A stretch of 64,000 nucleotides of DNA from Afipia felis ATCC 53690 (GTDB lineage Bacteria; Pseudomonadota; Alphaproteobacteria; Rhizobiales; Xanthobacteraceae). The notes under the pieces are model-generated. The model worked only from the letters and a program-made list of their open reading frames with translations. It did no database searches and was not told the origin of the DNA. The stretch spans positions 248,001 to 312,000 of the forward strand of contig NZ_KB375270.1 in NCBI RefSeq assembly GCF_000314735.2. Reading direction: 5' to 3'. A program made the position numbers and the translations under genes. Positions 15,789 through 32,834 of this stretch are shown here, piece by piece. Every line of letters starts with the position of its first letter. Within the stretch, counting starts at the first letter, position 1.

Positions 15789-16481
15789 ATGGCTATTGGA
15801 AAGAAGCTCGTGAAGGCCCGTGAGGGCATCGACCGCGAAAAGCTCTACCCGATCGCGGACGCCATCAAGATGGTCAAGGAACGCGCTCACGCGAAGTTCG
15901 ACGAGACCATCGAGATCGCGATCAATCTCGGCGTCGATCCGCGTCATGCGGACCAGATGGTGCGTGGCGTCGTCACGCTGCCGAACGGCACCGGCCGCAC
16001 GCTGCGCGTCGGCGTGTTTGCTCGCGGCGCCAAGGCTGATGAAGCCAAGGCCGCTGGCGCTGACGTTGTCGGCGCGGAAGATCTGGTGGAGATCGTGCAG
16101 GGCGGCAAGATCGAGTTCGATCGCTGCATCGCGACCCCGGACATGATGCCGCTGGTCGGTCGTCTCGGTAAGGTGCTCGGCCCGCGCGGCATGATGCCGA
16201 ACCCGAAGATTGGCACCGTGACCATGGACGTCGCGTCGGCCGTGAAGGGCGCCAAGGGCGGCTCGGTTGAGTTCCGCGTCGAGAAGGCGGGTATCGTTCA
16301 GGCCGGCGTCGGCAAGGCGTCGTTCTCGGAAGACAAGCTCGTCGAGAACATCAAGGCGCTCGCCGATGCGGTCGCCAAGGCGAAGCCGGCAGGTGCCAAG
16401 GGCACCTACATCCAGCGCGTTGCGGTGTCCTCGACCATGGGCCCGGGCGTGAAGGTCGAGCCGGGCAGCCTGAACTCCTGA
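15789..16481 (+). CDS. rplA: 50S ribosomal protein L1
   Basis: 230-residue L1-stalk protein; in many bacteria it also represses its own operon. The conserved '[22 protein letters not shown]' and '[22 protein letters not shown]' segments are present, as is the C-terminal '[17 protein letters not shown]'. Length is standard. It ends the rplKA pair, followed by a strong hairpin terminator. Unusually, rplJ does not follow: an opposite-strand glycosyltransferase gene lies between. Confidence 0.98.
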   Translation: MAIGKKLVKAREGIDREKLYPIADAIKMVKERAHAKFDETIEIAINLGVDPRHADQMVRGVVTLPNGTGRTLRVGVFARGAKADEAKAAGADVVGAEDLVEIVQGGKIEFDRCIATPDMMPLVGRLGKVLGPRGMMPNPKIGTVTMDVASAVKGAKGGSVEFRVEKAGIVQAGVGKASFSEDKLVENIKALADAVAKAKPAGAKGTYIQRVAVSSTMGPGVKVEPGSLNS

Positions 16482-16506
16482 TCGGAGCGGTTTGCGAAAG
16501 ATTGCA

Positions 16507-16537
16507 GGGCGGGGCGGATAAAATCCGCTCCGCCCTT
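16507..16537. terminator. Bidirectional terminator between rplA and the opposed glycosyltransferase gene
   Basis: A 13-bp stem (GGGCGGGGCGGAT against ATCCGCTCCGCCC) with a tiny loop is followed by TTT on the plus side. Its position between convergent genes suggests it serves both. Confidence 0.65.
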
Positions 16538-16547
16538 TGCTTTGGGG

Positions 16548-18008
16548 CTAACGCAACGTCACCGCGACGATCTGGGACATCGAATTGCGAGGAAGCACTG
16601 CGCGCGGAGTCACAATGAACTGCGGCGCTTCCTGCATGAGCTGGGCCACATCCTCGGGCGATAGCGCCGCCATGAATGGCGTGGTTTGATGTTTCAAATC
16701 CTCGATCGGTAGTTCGCGGATCGGGCTTTTCAGATAGACTAGAACGTCATGATCGAATGCATGAGCGGTGACGTAAAGCGGCATGTTCTGCGGCCTGACG
16801 GACTGGATGATTTGTGCGGCGATTTTTGATTGGCGAAAGGCGCTCGGCAGGAAGGGCATTGCGATCCAGCCGAGCACGATCAGATAAGCCGACATTGCGA
16901 TGACGATCGCGGCGCACGTCGCGATTAACTTTGGCCAGGTAACTTGCCATGCGGCGAACAGCAATCCGCACATCACGGCAAGCGCCGCACTCGACGGCAT
17001 CGCATACCGGCTTGAAACCCCACCCGGCCAGAACAGCAAGGCCACGGAGCAAAGGGTTGCGTATAAAACCGTTGCGAGCAGGAGATCGCTGTCTTGGCGG
17101 GGATGTCGTTCAGCCAGAATTCTGAAAGCAGGAATCAACAACAATGATCCCGGCAGCCATTGGAAAAACAGGATGATGACGAATTTGATGTGGACGTAAA
17201 CCCACTGGCTAAACTCCAATCCCCCGATCCGAGAATGGCGGAGCCACCCGCTAGCGTCACCAGTTTTATCGACGGCTAGGTACCATGCAGCAGTTATCGA
17301 AAGGGCGATCAGAACGGCGGCAATGAAGCCGGGTACCTGGCTCCATCGCCGCTTGAGCATGATGTAGGCGCTGACGCCTAAAACGAAGTAGCCTAGTGGT
17401 TGCGGCCCTTTAGTGAGAGAGGCCGCTGTCAGGGCAAGTGCAACGACCAGCCATCGCGCGGGGGATACCCGTGCCTGATTTTCTCCCTCCCACCACGCTG
17501 TAAAAGCCGCGAACAGAAGCACCGAGACGGTCACGTCCGGTTCCGCCGTAATCAATTTCAGCGCCACCATTGGCGTGGCAAACCAGCACAACACGCCAAA
17601 CAGCGCCGCAGCTTTTCCCGCCTGTGGCTGAACCAGTCGAAACACCAAGCCACCGCCGGCCAGCAGGAACAGCACCTGGATTCCGCGTGCGAGCATTAAA
17701 CTCGCATTACCAGTGACCGTGCCGGCGGCTGCAATCATCCAGGATAAAAGAACCGGACGTTCGACGAAGCGAATGCCGTATCGGTGAGGCTCCAGCCAAT
17801 GGCCATCTTCTAAGGCGCTTCGCGCGAGAGCAACTACCGTTCCTTCTTCGAAATGCGCGCCGCGTAGCCAGATGGCTGGAAAAACCATCAGGAACCACAG
17901 GCCGACGATCCATACCCATGCCGGTATAGAGCTGTCGCCAAGCCGCAAAAACAGCATTGAGGGAGGCTGCGTCGTGGTAGAACCCGCGGCTGCCATAGAT
18001 GGGGCCAA
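16548..18008 (-). CDS. Membrane glycosyltransferase, ArnT/PMT family 39-like
   Basis: 486-residue polytopic membrane protein with about eleven hydrophobic helices. The first periplasmic loop, where GT39/ArnT enzymes carry acidic catalytic residues, reads 'RGAHFEEGTVVALARSALEDGHWLEP' and contains an E-E pair in place of the usual D-E. 'RFVERPVLLSWMIAA' and 'MVALKLITAEPDVTVSVLLF' match the PMT_2 pattern (P-P-L and 'EPD'). Such enzymes transfer sugars from polyprenyl phosphate to lipid A, glycans or proteins; the acceptor here is unknown. Start taken as ATG 18008; ATG 17996 is an alternative. It is inserted in reverse orientation between rplA and rplJ, genes that are normally contiguous. Confidence 0.85.
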   Translation of the reverse strand: MAPSMAAAGSTTTQPPSMLFLRLGDSSIPAWVWIVGLWFLMVFPAIWLRGAHFEEGTVVALARSALEDGHWLEPHRYGIRFVERPVLLSWMIAAAGTVTGNASLMLARGIQVLFLLAGGGLVFRLVQPQAGKAAALFGVLCWFATPMVALKLITAEPDVTVSVLLFAAFTAWWEGENQARVSPARWLVVALALTAASLTKGPQPLGYFVLGVSAYIMLKRRWSQVPGFIAAVLIALSITAAWYLAVDKTGDASGWLRHSRIGGLEFSQWVYVHIKFVIILFFQWLPGSLLLIPAFRILAERHPRQDSDLLLATVLYATLCSVALLFWPGGVSSRYAMPSSAALAVMCGLLFAAWQVTWPKLIATCAAIVIAMSAYLIVLGWIAMPFLPSAFRQSKIAAQIIQSVRPQNMPLYVTAHAFDHDVLVYLKSPIRELPIEDLKHQTTPFMAALSPEDVAQLMQEAPQFIVTPRAVLPRNSMSQIVAVTLR

Positions 18009-18617
18009 TCGATGGAGGAAATTGATACCTTTCTCTATGGATGGAACCGGAACCTGTCAAAGGTATTGGAGGCAGCAGAGGCATGATTTGGGCCAGAATC
18101 TACTTGGCAAAGCCGTTCCGACTCGTTAAACATTCCTTTCCGGGCGTGCTGGCTGTTGCTGGCGCGTCTGTGCTCGTTTTCCGAAAAACCAAACAATAGG
18201 AGTTCATTCCTCGTCGATCAATCCGCTTGGCTTGCTCGACCCGGAAGCGAACGACTGTCGGTACGGTTTTGGAAAACGGCAGAGGTCGCATCCTCATGGA
18301 TTGCGGCTTCGAATCCTGTCCAAGACTGCGGGTGCCTTGCCCATTCTTTTGAAGGGCTTGGCTTAATTTCCTGCACAGACGGGTGAAGACCGAATTTGCA
18401 TTCCGCCGTTAATGGCGGGCAGCGGATTGGGTTCGACCTCGACACCTCGAAAGGTTCGCGAAAGCGGCCCGACGAGAGGGCAGGCTGTGAAATGTCGTCA
18501 GGCCCTGACGTGTCGAGAGATTGATTTTGAGTCTCGAGACCCGAGCTGGGCAGGACGATCGGTGCAACCCGGCGGTCTTGCTTCCGAGCAAAGGCCGCCA
18601 ACCGGAAAGAGCTTGCT
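18009..18617 (+). other. 609-base region upstream of rplJ
   Basis: Because the inverted glycosyltransferase gene separates rplJ from rplKA, this region must supply the rplJL(-rpoBC) promoter and leader. I cannot name a promoter with confidence. A 6-bp hairpin CGTCAG-GCC-CTGACG lies at 18496-18510 in the presumed leader and could be part of an L10-type autoregulatory site. A possible 38-residue protein gene lies at 18083-18199. Confidence 0.4.
18083..18199 (+). CDS. Candidate 38-residue single-pass membrane microprotein
   Basis: ATG 18083 to TAG 18197-18199, preceded by a GGAGG at about eleven bases (TTGGAGGCAGCAGAGGC). The product begins MIWARIYLAKPFRLVKH, then has one hydrophobic helix (FPGVLAVAGASVLVF) and ends in the basic RKTKQ, a plausible small membrane protein. 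It lies divergently from the glycosyltransferase gene and upstream of rplJ. There is no homologue I can recall; chance origin is possible. Confidence 0.33.
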   Translation: MIWARIYLAKPFRLVKHSFPGVLAVAGASVLVFRKTKQ

Positions 18618-19136
18618 GTGGAACGAGCGGCAAAAAAAGAGGCGGTCGAAACGCTAAAGGGGACCTTCCAGTCCACGGGCGTTGCGGTCGTTGCTCATTA
18701 TTCCGGCCTCACGGTGGCTCAGATGCAGACTCTGCGTACGCAGATGAAGCAGGCTGGCGCCTCGGTGAAGGTCTCGAAGAACCGTCTCGCCAAAATTGCT
18801 CTTGAGGGCACGGACGTTGCCTCCATTGGTTCCCTGTTGAAGGGGCCAACCGTGATCGCGACTTCAAACGATCCGGTCGCAGCGCCGAAGATTGCCGTCG
18901 AATTCGCCAAGGCGAACGAGAAGTTCGTCATCCTTGGCGGCGCGATGGGAACGACTGTCCTGAATCCCGACGCGGTGAAGGCGCTTGCCTCGCTGCCGTC
19001 GCTCGACGAACTGCGCGGTAAACTTGTCGGCCTCCTGGTGGCGCCGGCAACCAAGCTCGCTCAGCTCGCCAACGCTCCCGCGGCGAAGGTCGCGCGCGTT
19101 GTTCAGGCCTATGCCTCAAAGGGTGAAGCGGCGTGA
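18618..19136 (+). CDS. rplJ: 50S ribosomal protein L10
   Basis: 172-residue stalk-base protein that anchors L7/L12 dimers to 23S rRNA. The N-terminal rRNA-binding domain includes '[20 protein letters not shown]' and '[14 protein letters not shown]'; the C-terminal helix ('[23 protein letters not shown]') binds L12. The start is GTG 18618, preceded by GGAAAGAG; no ATG fits. L10 normally represses its own operon. rplL follows after 52 bases. Confidence 0.97.
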   Translation: MERAAKKEAVETLKGTFQSTGVAVVAHYSGLTVAQMQTLRTQMKQAGASVKVSKNRLAKIALEGTDVASIGSLLKGPTVIATSNDPVAAPKIAVEFAKANEKFVILGGAMGTTVLNPDAVKALASLPSLDELRGKLVGLLVAPATKLAQLANAPAAKVARVVQAYASKGEAA

Positions 19137-19188
19137 TGCCATTCTCCATCTCAACTGGTTCGAACTGATACGCTGAAGGAAAACTACA

Positions 19189-19569
<381 letters not shown>

Positions 19570-19937
19570 GGCGATAATCTTGTTCGGGCCGGTTCCTTCG
19601 GGAGCCGGTCCGGACACGACAATGTGTGGCGGTTTGAGGAGGTACCCCTCGAAAAGCTGCAAAAACCCACCACATAGGTGGGAGCACGAAAGGCGTCCCG
19701 GCCAGCAGGGGTCATGGGACAAGGCGTCGGAGAGCGAAAGCTATTTCGGGCTGTTCGAGAATTTAGGGTTTGGTTGACGGGCAGACGCGGTGAGCGGCTT
19801 GCACGTCATTTTGCGTCTGGGAATTGCCGCGCGGCAACGCGCGCGACCGGGGCGTTTTCGAAATTCAAGCTGGACAAGCGGTGCGCAGCCGCGGTCCGGG
19901 GAATGCCGCCGGCAAGGCGGCGAAATGAGAGGCCACG
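19570..19937 (+). other. rplL-rpoB intergenic region with attenuator-like hairpins
   Basis: 368 bases without a gene. At 19586-19611 an 11-bp stem (two G-U pairs) closed by a TTCG tetraloop follows rplL. It has no T-run, so it may be a partial terminator or an RNase-processing hairpin, as is known for this junction in enterobacteria. A second stem, CCCACC-ACATA-GGTGGG, is at 19666-19682. A TTGACG at about 19775 could belong to an internal promoter, but no clear -10 was found. Confidence 0.5.
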
Positions 19938-24074
<4,137 letters not shown>

Positions 24075-24085
24075 CGGAAATTATC

Positions 24086-24107
24086 TGCCCGGCCTCGCGG
24101 CCGGGCA
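24086..24107 (+). repeat. GC-rich hairpin between rpoB and rpoC (repeat copy 1)
   Basis: TGCCCGGCC-TCGC-GGCCGGGCA, a perfect 9-bp stem. Nearly the same element follows tuf (41249-41272) and a variant follows rplO (50966-50988). There is no T-run, so it is probably an RNA-processing or stabilising element, or a dispersed repeat, not a strong terminator. Confidence 0.6.
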
Positions 24108-24195
24108 TTCGCGCCTTTTCGAGAGCGAGGCGCGCAAGCTGACGAGACATTCTCGAATTCGCTGCCGGTGACGATCGGCACGCAAGGAGAAGACG

Positions 24196-28401
<4,206 letters not shown>

Positions 28402-28424
28402 GGTTCGCTCCCAACTGCATCTTG

Positions 28425-28451
28425 AAAAGGCCGCCTTCGGGCGGCCTTTTT
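28425..28451 (+). terminator. Intrinsic terminator after rpoC
   Basis: A perfect 11-bp stem AAAAGGCCGCC-TTCG-GGCGGCCTTTT with a TTCG tetraloop, ending in five T, 23 bases after the rpoC stop. Confidence 0.93.
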
Positions 28452-28679
28452 GCTGCGGCCGGATGTCTCAGGTTCCCACTGGCGCGGGCGGAAGCGGGCC
28501 CATCCATTGTCCATGCGCAAGGACGGCTTTGAAAAAGGGCCTATTCTTTCGACGAAACGGGACGGGTTTTGATTGCCGAGCCGGGTTTTGTTCATCTACC
28601 TTTCAGGGGAAAAAGGCTTTGTACTTTTTGATGTTAGGCTGGCATACGACCAGCCGGTGACGGGGCGAACAGCGCGGAA

Positions 28680-30734
28680 ATGATTAATCTTGCGATTATC
28701 GGGGGCGGGCCCGGCGGCTTGATGTCGGCCTGGTACCTCAAGAAGAAGCTTGGCCCGTTGTGCCGGGTTTCGATCTTCGAGGCCTCTGACCGCCTCGGCG
28801 GAAAGATCATGACGCGCCAGTTCGATTCCGCGCCCGCGATGTACGAGGCGGGGGTCGCGGAAATCTACGACTACTCGATGACGGGTCCAGATCCGCTGCG
28901 CGAACTGATTCAGCATTTCGGACTGCAGACCGTGCCGATGGACGCCGAGCAGGTTCAGCTCGACGGTGAACTGCTCGACGACGTTCCCGGCATGCGCCGC
29001 AAATACGGTCCCGAAACCGCGAACGCGATCGCGGACTTCCGCAAGCGCTGCACCAGCCTGGTCTCGCCGATCGAATATTATGAGGGTGTGGGCGCACACG
29101 ACAACGAACATCCCTGGGCGCTCAAGAGCGCCGAGGATGTGCTTGACGAGGAGATCGCTGACCCTATCGCCAAGCGCTTCATCAAGGTGATGGCGCGCTC
29201 CGACATTGCGACCGAGAGCCACAACACCAACGGCCTCAATGCGCTGAAGAACTACGTGATGGATGTCGAAGGCTATATCAGCCTGTACTCGATCCAGAAC
29301 GGCAACGAGCAGTTGATCCATAGCCTGCGCAGCGAGATCGACGCCGAGATCAATCTCAATCACCGCGTGCTGAAGGTCGGCAGGAACGATTCCGGCAAAT
29401 ACGCCGTCGAGATGATGAACGGCAAGGCGCCGGTGACCAAGGAATTCGATCTGGTGCTGATGTGCCTGCCGCATTCGTGGCTGGCGACGATGCGCTGGGA
29501 AGGTGAGTTGCTGCGCCACTCGATGGTGCGGCATATCGCCTATTTCGATCGTCCGGCGCACTACCTGCGCGTGTCGATCCTGTTCGACGAACCGTTCTGG
29601 GGCGACAAGGTACCGGGCGCGTGGTGGATGTCGGAAGCCTTCGGCGGCTGCTGCGTCTATGTCGAGGGTGCGCGCCACGACGTCGGCCGCAATGGCGTTC
29701 TGAACTGGCTGATCGCGGGCTCGGATGCGCTCGCTTATGCCAATCTGTCCGACGAGGAATTGATCGACGCCGCGTTGAAGTCGCTGCCGGCCTCGTTCGG
29801 CAAGGTTCGCCCGCATTTCATCGAAGGCAAGATCCATCGCTGGCTGTCGTCAGTGAACTGCATTCCGGGTGGCCTGCCGGTGCGCGACGTGATGACCAAT
29901 CATCGCCCCGAGCCTTACGAGCATCCGGGTTTTGTCGTGGTCGGTGACTATCTGTTCGACTCGACGCTCAACGGTCTGCTCGACTCCTCCGATGCCGCGA
30001 CTGACATCATCACCACCGAGATGATGAAGCTGCGCTACGAGCGCGGCGAGACTGGCAATGTGCCGTCCGACAAGATCGACCGCGCCTATTTCGAGAACTA
30101 CCGCAATGCCGGGCCTTATTCGGATGTCTGGCAGAACTTCACCAATCCTGATTACCTGATGGAGATGATCCGGATCGTTTGGCGGCCGAAGAAGGGCTAC
30201 CGGCTTCTGGTTGCGGGTTCGGCGAGCGGCGAACTGGTCGGTGCGCTGCGCGAGCGTGGCGTCGATGCCTGGGGCGTGGAGAACAACCGTTCCATCCATG
30301 CCAGGACGCCGAAGGCGCTGCGGAAATACAATAAGCTCGGCTCCGTCACAAAACTGCCGTTCAAGGACGACTCGTTCGACTTCGTGTTCGAGACAAGCCT
30401 GTGCCATCTCTCGCCCAAGCAGGTCGTGAAGGGCATCCGCGAAATCAACCGCGTGGTGAAGACCGGATTCGTGTTCGGTTCGGTGACGAGCGACATGGCG
30501 CCCGCGCTGATCGACCGCTACGACCTGTTGCGTGGGGTGAAGAAGCTCGGCACCTGGTGGGAATGGTCGGAGCTGTTTTTCGGCAACGGCTTCGATCTGT
30601 CCGCGCACCGCGACGACCGGACTGATCAGGTCTGGGAGGCCACCCTCAAAGCGGGCAAGGGACCGGGCGAATGGTACGCGGACGCCGACAGCCTGCGTTA
30701 TTCCTTCTTCGACAAGATTGCGGACGACGACTGA
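28680..30734 (+). CDS. FAD-dependent amine-oxidase-like / SAM methyltransferase fusion protein
   Basis: 684-residue two-domain protein. Residues 1-455 form a flavin oxidoreductase of the amine oxidase/protoporphyrinogen oxidase type: dinucleotide motif GGGPGG (8-13), Glu34 for the ribose, 'DRLGGK' (37-42), and a C-terminal FAD contact 'VVGDYLFDSTLNGLLDSSDAAT' (421-441). Residues 480-610 look like a class I methyltransferase: motif I 'YRLLVAGSASGELVGALRERG' (507-527), 'GVENN' (532-536) after strand 2, and 'LPFKDDSFDFVFETSLCHLSP' (559-579), the methyltransferase-11-type strand 4. Motif I has AGSASG, not the canonical E/DxGxGxG. ATG 28680. The ABC exporter gene follows 107 bases later. The substrate is unknown; oxidation followed by methylation of one scaffold is an inference from the fusion. 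Confidence 0.82.
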   Translation: MINLAIIGGGPGGLMSAWYLKKKLGPLCRVSIFEASDRLGGKIMTRQFDSAPAMYEAGVAEIYDYSMTGPDPLRELIQHFGLQTVPMDAEQVQLDGELLDDVPGMRRKYGPETANAIADFRKRCTSLVSPIEYYEGVGAHDNEHPWALKSAEDVLDEEIADPIAKRFIKVMARSDIATESHNTNGLNALKNYVMDVEGYISLYSIQNGNEQLIHSLRSEIDAEINLNHRVLKVGRNDSGKYAVEMMNGKAPVTKEFDLVLMCLPHSWLATMRWEGELLRHSMVRHIAYFDRPAHYLRVSILFDEPFWGDKVPGAWWMSEAFGGCCVYVEGARHDVGRNGVLNWLIAGSDALAYANLSDEELIDAALKSLPASFGKVRPHFIEGKIHRWLSSVNCIPGGLPVRDVMTNHRPEPYEHPGFVVVGDYLFDSTLNGLLDSSDAATDIITTEMMKLRYERGETGNVPSDKIDRAYFENYRNAGPYSDVWQNFTNPDYLMEMIRIVWRPKKGYRLLVAGSASGELVGALRERGVDAWGVENNRSIHARTPKALRKYNKLGSVTKLPFKDDSFDFVFETSLCHLSPKQVVKGIREINRVVKTGFVFGSVTSDMAPALIDRYDLLRGVKKLGTWWEWSELFFGNGFDLSAHRDDRTDQVWEATLKAGKGPGEWYADADSLRYSFFDKIADDD

Positions 30735-30841
30735 TCGCGTAGCATGGTCTTTGATGGCGGGCGGCTGAGGCGGCCGGCCGTCGCTTTATCGTCCGTTTCG
30801 AAACCGCGCACAAAAACCGCGCACCTGGGCAAGCCCTCCTG

Positions 30842-32797
30842 ATGTCGTCACCGCCGGATAGTACAGACCCGGACGTCACCGTCGACAAGCGCGTTGCCGA
30901 CGAGGCAGGGCGCCCCGAACCCATTCCGGAGCCGGTTGCGGTCGAACTCGACGACGATGACGACGACGAGGACCTCGTCGCCTTTACCGCGAGCGAAGCT
31001 GCGGGCGCATTCGTCACGATCTATCGTTTCACATGGCCATTGATGCGCAACTACAAGCGCTGGCTTGTGTTCGTCGGCATCGGGCTGTTCGTCGAGACGT
31101 TGTTCAACGTCATCATGCCTCTCAGCCTGAAATACCTGATCGACGATGCGCTCGGGGAGGAAGACTTCCACGCGCTCTATGTGATCCTCATTGTGCTGGC
31201 GACCGCAGGCATTCTCACCTCGATCGTGGCGGTCTGGTACGAGCTATGGGACGCGCGGCTGTCCGCGGCGGTGATCTCCGACGTCCGCACCCGGCTGTTC
31301 AATCATCTGCAGAGTCTTCCGGCCTCGTTTTTTGGCCGTACCAAGCGCGGCGAAATCCTGTCGCGTTTCTCGGTGGACATGGCCGGCTATGAAAGCTCGG
31401 TCAAATCGCTCGCCAACAGCGCGCTGCTGCCGCTGCTCGAACTGATCGCGGGCATCGGCCTGATGATCTGGCTGAACTGGCAGCTTGCCGTCGTGGCGCT
31501 TCTGATTTTCCCGGTGACGCTGGTCGGCCCGCGAATCCTGACGCCGAAGGCGGTGCAGGCCAATTATGATCAGAAGGTCAATGAGGCCGCGATCCTCGGC
31601 GTGGTGCAGGAAAACATCGGCACCCAACTCGTGGTGAAGGCATTCGGCCTGCAGCGCAAGGCGTTCGGCTGGTTCACGTTCCGCAATCTCAATGCGCGCC
31701 GTTCGATTGCCGACGCCACCTTCCTGTCCTCGATGGTGGAACGCACTGTCACCGTGTCCGTGTTGCTGCTGCATCTCGTCGTGCTCGGCATCGGCGCGTA
31801 TCTCGCCACCAAGGGTCAGATCACGGTCGGCACCTTCGTCACCTTCGAGAGCGCGTTCTGGGAAATTTCCTACAACATCGCGCATCTGATGCATTTCATT
31901 CCGCTCGCGATCTCCTCGGCGGCTTCCGTGCAGCACATGCAGGAACTGCTCGACGAGCCGGTGCGGGGCGCGGACCGTCCGGATGCTCCGGACATGCCGC
32001 CGGTGCGGCATGACATTTCTTTCGAACGCGTCAGCTTCAGCTATGAGGGCACCGACACCAATGTGCTCGACGGCCTGTCCTTGAAACTCGACGCTGGCAA
32101 GAACATTGCCATCGTCGGTCCGAGCGGCTCGGGCAAGAGCACGCTGCTCAATTTGATCTTGCGACTTTACGAGCCGACGGAAGGACGTGTCGCCATCGAC
32201 GGCGTCGACATCCGCAAGGTGACGCGGGATTCGCTGCGCTCCCACATGGCCGTGGTCTTTCAGGAAAATATGCTGTTCAACATGTCGATCCGCGAGAACA
32301 TCCGGCTCGGCAAGCAGAATGCGACCGACGCCGAGGTGGAAGCTGCGGCGAAGACGGCGGAAATCCATCGTCATATCGTCTCGTTGCCGGATGGCTACGA
32401 CACGCTTGTCGGCGAGCGCGGTGACACCCTGTCCGGCGGGCAGCGCCAGCGCATCGCGATCGCGCGCGCCATGGTGAGAAACCCCTCGGTGCTGTTGCTG
32501 GACGAGGCGACCTCGGCGCTGGACCAGACCACGGAAGCCGCGATCAATCGCACGCTGCTCAAGGCGGCGGAGGGCCGCACCATGATCTGGTCGACCCATC
32601 GCCTGACCTCGGTGGTCGAGATGGACGAGATCATCGTGGTGAGCGGCGGCCGGGTGGTCGAGCGTGGCTCGCATGAGGAATTGATCGAGAAGGACGGCCT
32701 CTATCGTCAGCTCTGGGACGACCAGATGCACCATCCGCATCGTGATGCGGATGACGATGATGAAGATGACGAGGACGATGAGGAGGACGACGAGTGA
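30842..32797 (+). CDS. ABC exporter half-transporter with acidic N- and C-terminal tails
   Basis: 651-residue fused permease-ATPase of the MsbA/ATM1 exporter type, working as a dimer in the inner membrane. Residues 1-55 are a disordered extension with a run of nine Asp/Glu residues (36-44). Six membrane helices lie between about 73 and 370. The ATPase has Walker A GPSGSGKST (426-434), a Q-loop in 'VVFQENMLFN', signature LSGGQ (530-534), Walker B VLLLDE (550-555) and H-loop His586, so it should be active. The last 16 residues are almost purely Asp/Glu. ATG 30842. It follows the FAD/methyltransferase fusion and precedes a glycosyltransferase, suggesting export of a lipid, glycan or small molecule made by neighbours; the cargo is unknown. 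Confidence 0.92.
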   Translation: MSSPPDSTDPDVTVDKRVADEAGRPEPIPEPVAVELDDDDDDEDLVAFTASEAAGAFVTIYRFTWPLMRNYKRWLVFVGIGLFVETLFNVIMPLSLKYLIDDALGEEDFHALYVILIVLATAGILTSIVAVWYELWDARLSAAVISDVRTRLFNHLQSLPASFFGRTKRGEILSRFSVDMAGYESSVKSLANSALLPLLELIAGIGLMIWLNWQLAVVALLIFPVTLVGPRILTPKAVQANYDQKVNEAAILGVVQENIGTQLVVKAFGLQRKAFGWFTFRNLNARRSIADATFLSSMVERTVTVSVLLLHLVVLGIGAYLATKGQITVGTFVTFESAFWEISYNIAHLMHFIPLAISSAASVQHMQELLDEPVRGADRPDAPDMPPVRHDISFERVSFSYEGTDTNVLDGLSLKLDAGKNIAIVGPSGSGKSTLLNLILRLYEPTEGRVAIDGVDIRKVTRDSLRSHMAVVFQENMLFNMSIRENIRLGKQNATDAEVEAAAKTAEIHRHIVSLPDGYDTLVGERGDTLSGGQRQRIAIARAMVRNPSVLLLDEATSALDQTTEAAINRTLLKAAEGRTMIWSTHRLTSVVEMDEIIVVSGGRVVERGSHEELIEKDGLYRQLWDDQMHHPHRDADDDDEDDEDDEEDDE

Positions 32798-32834
32798 TCG
32801 GGTTTCTCATCGACAGGGACGTGTGGAGTCCGTC

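Noticed and set aside
18218..18676. 152-codon minus-strand frame upstream of rplJ
   Set aside because: It overlaps the rplJ start on the other strand and has random Ser/Pro/Arg composition.
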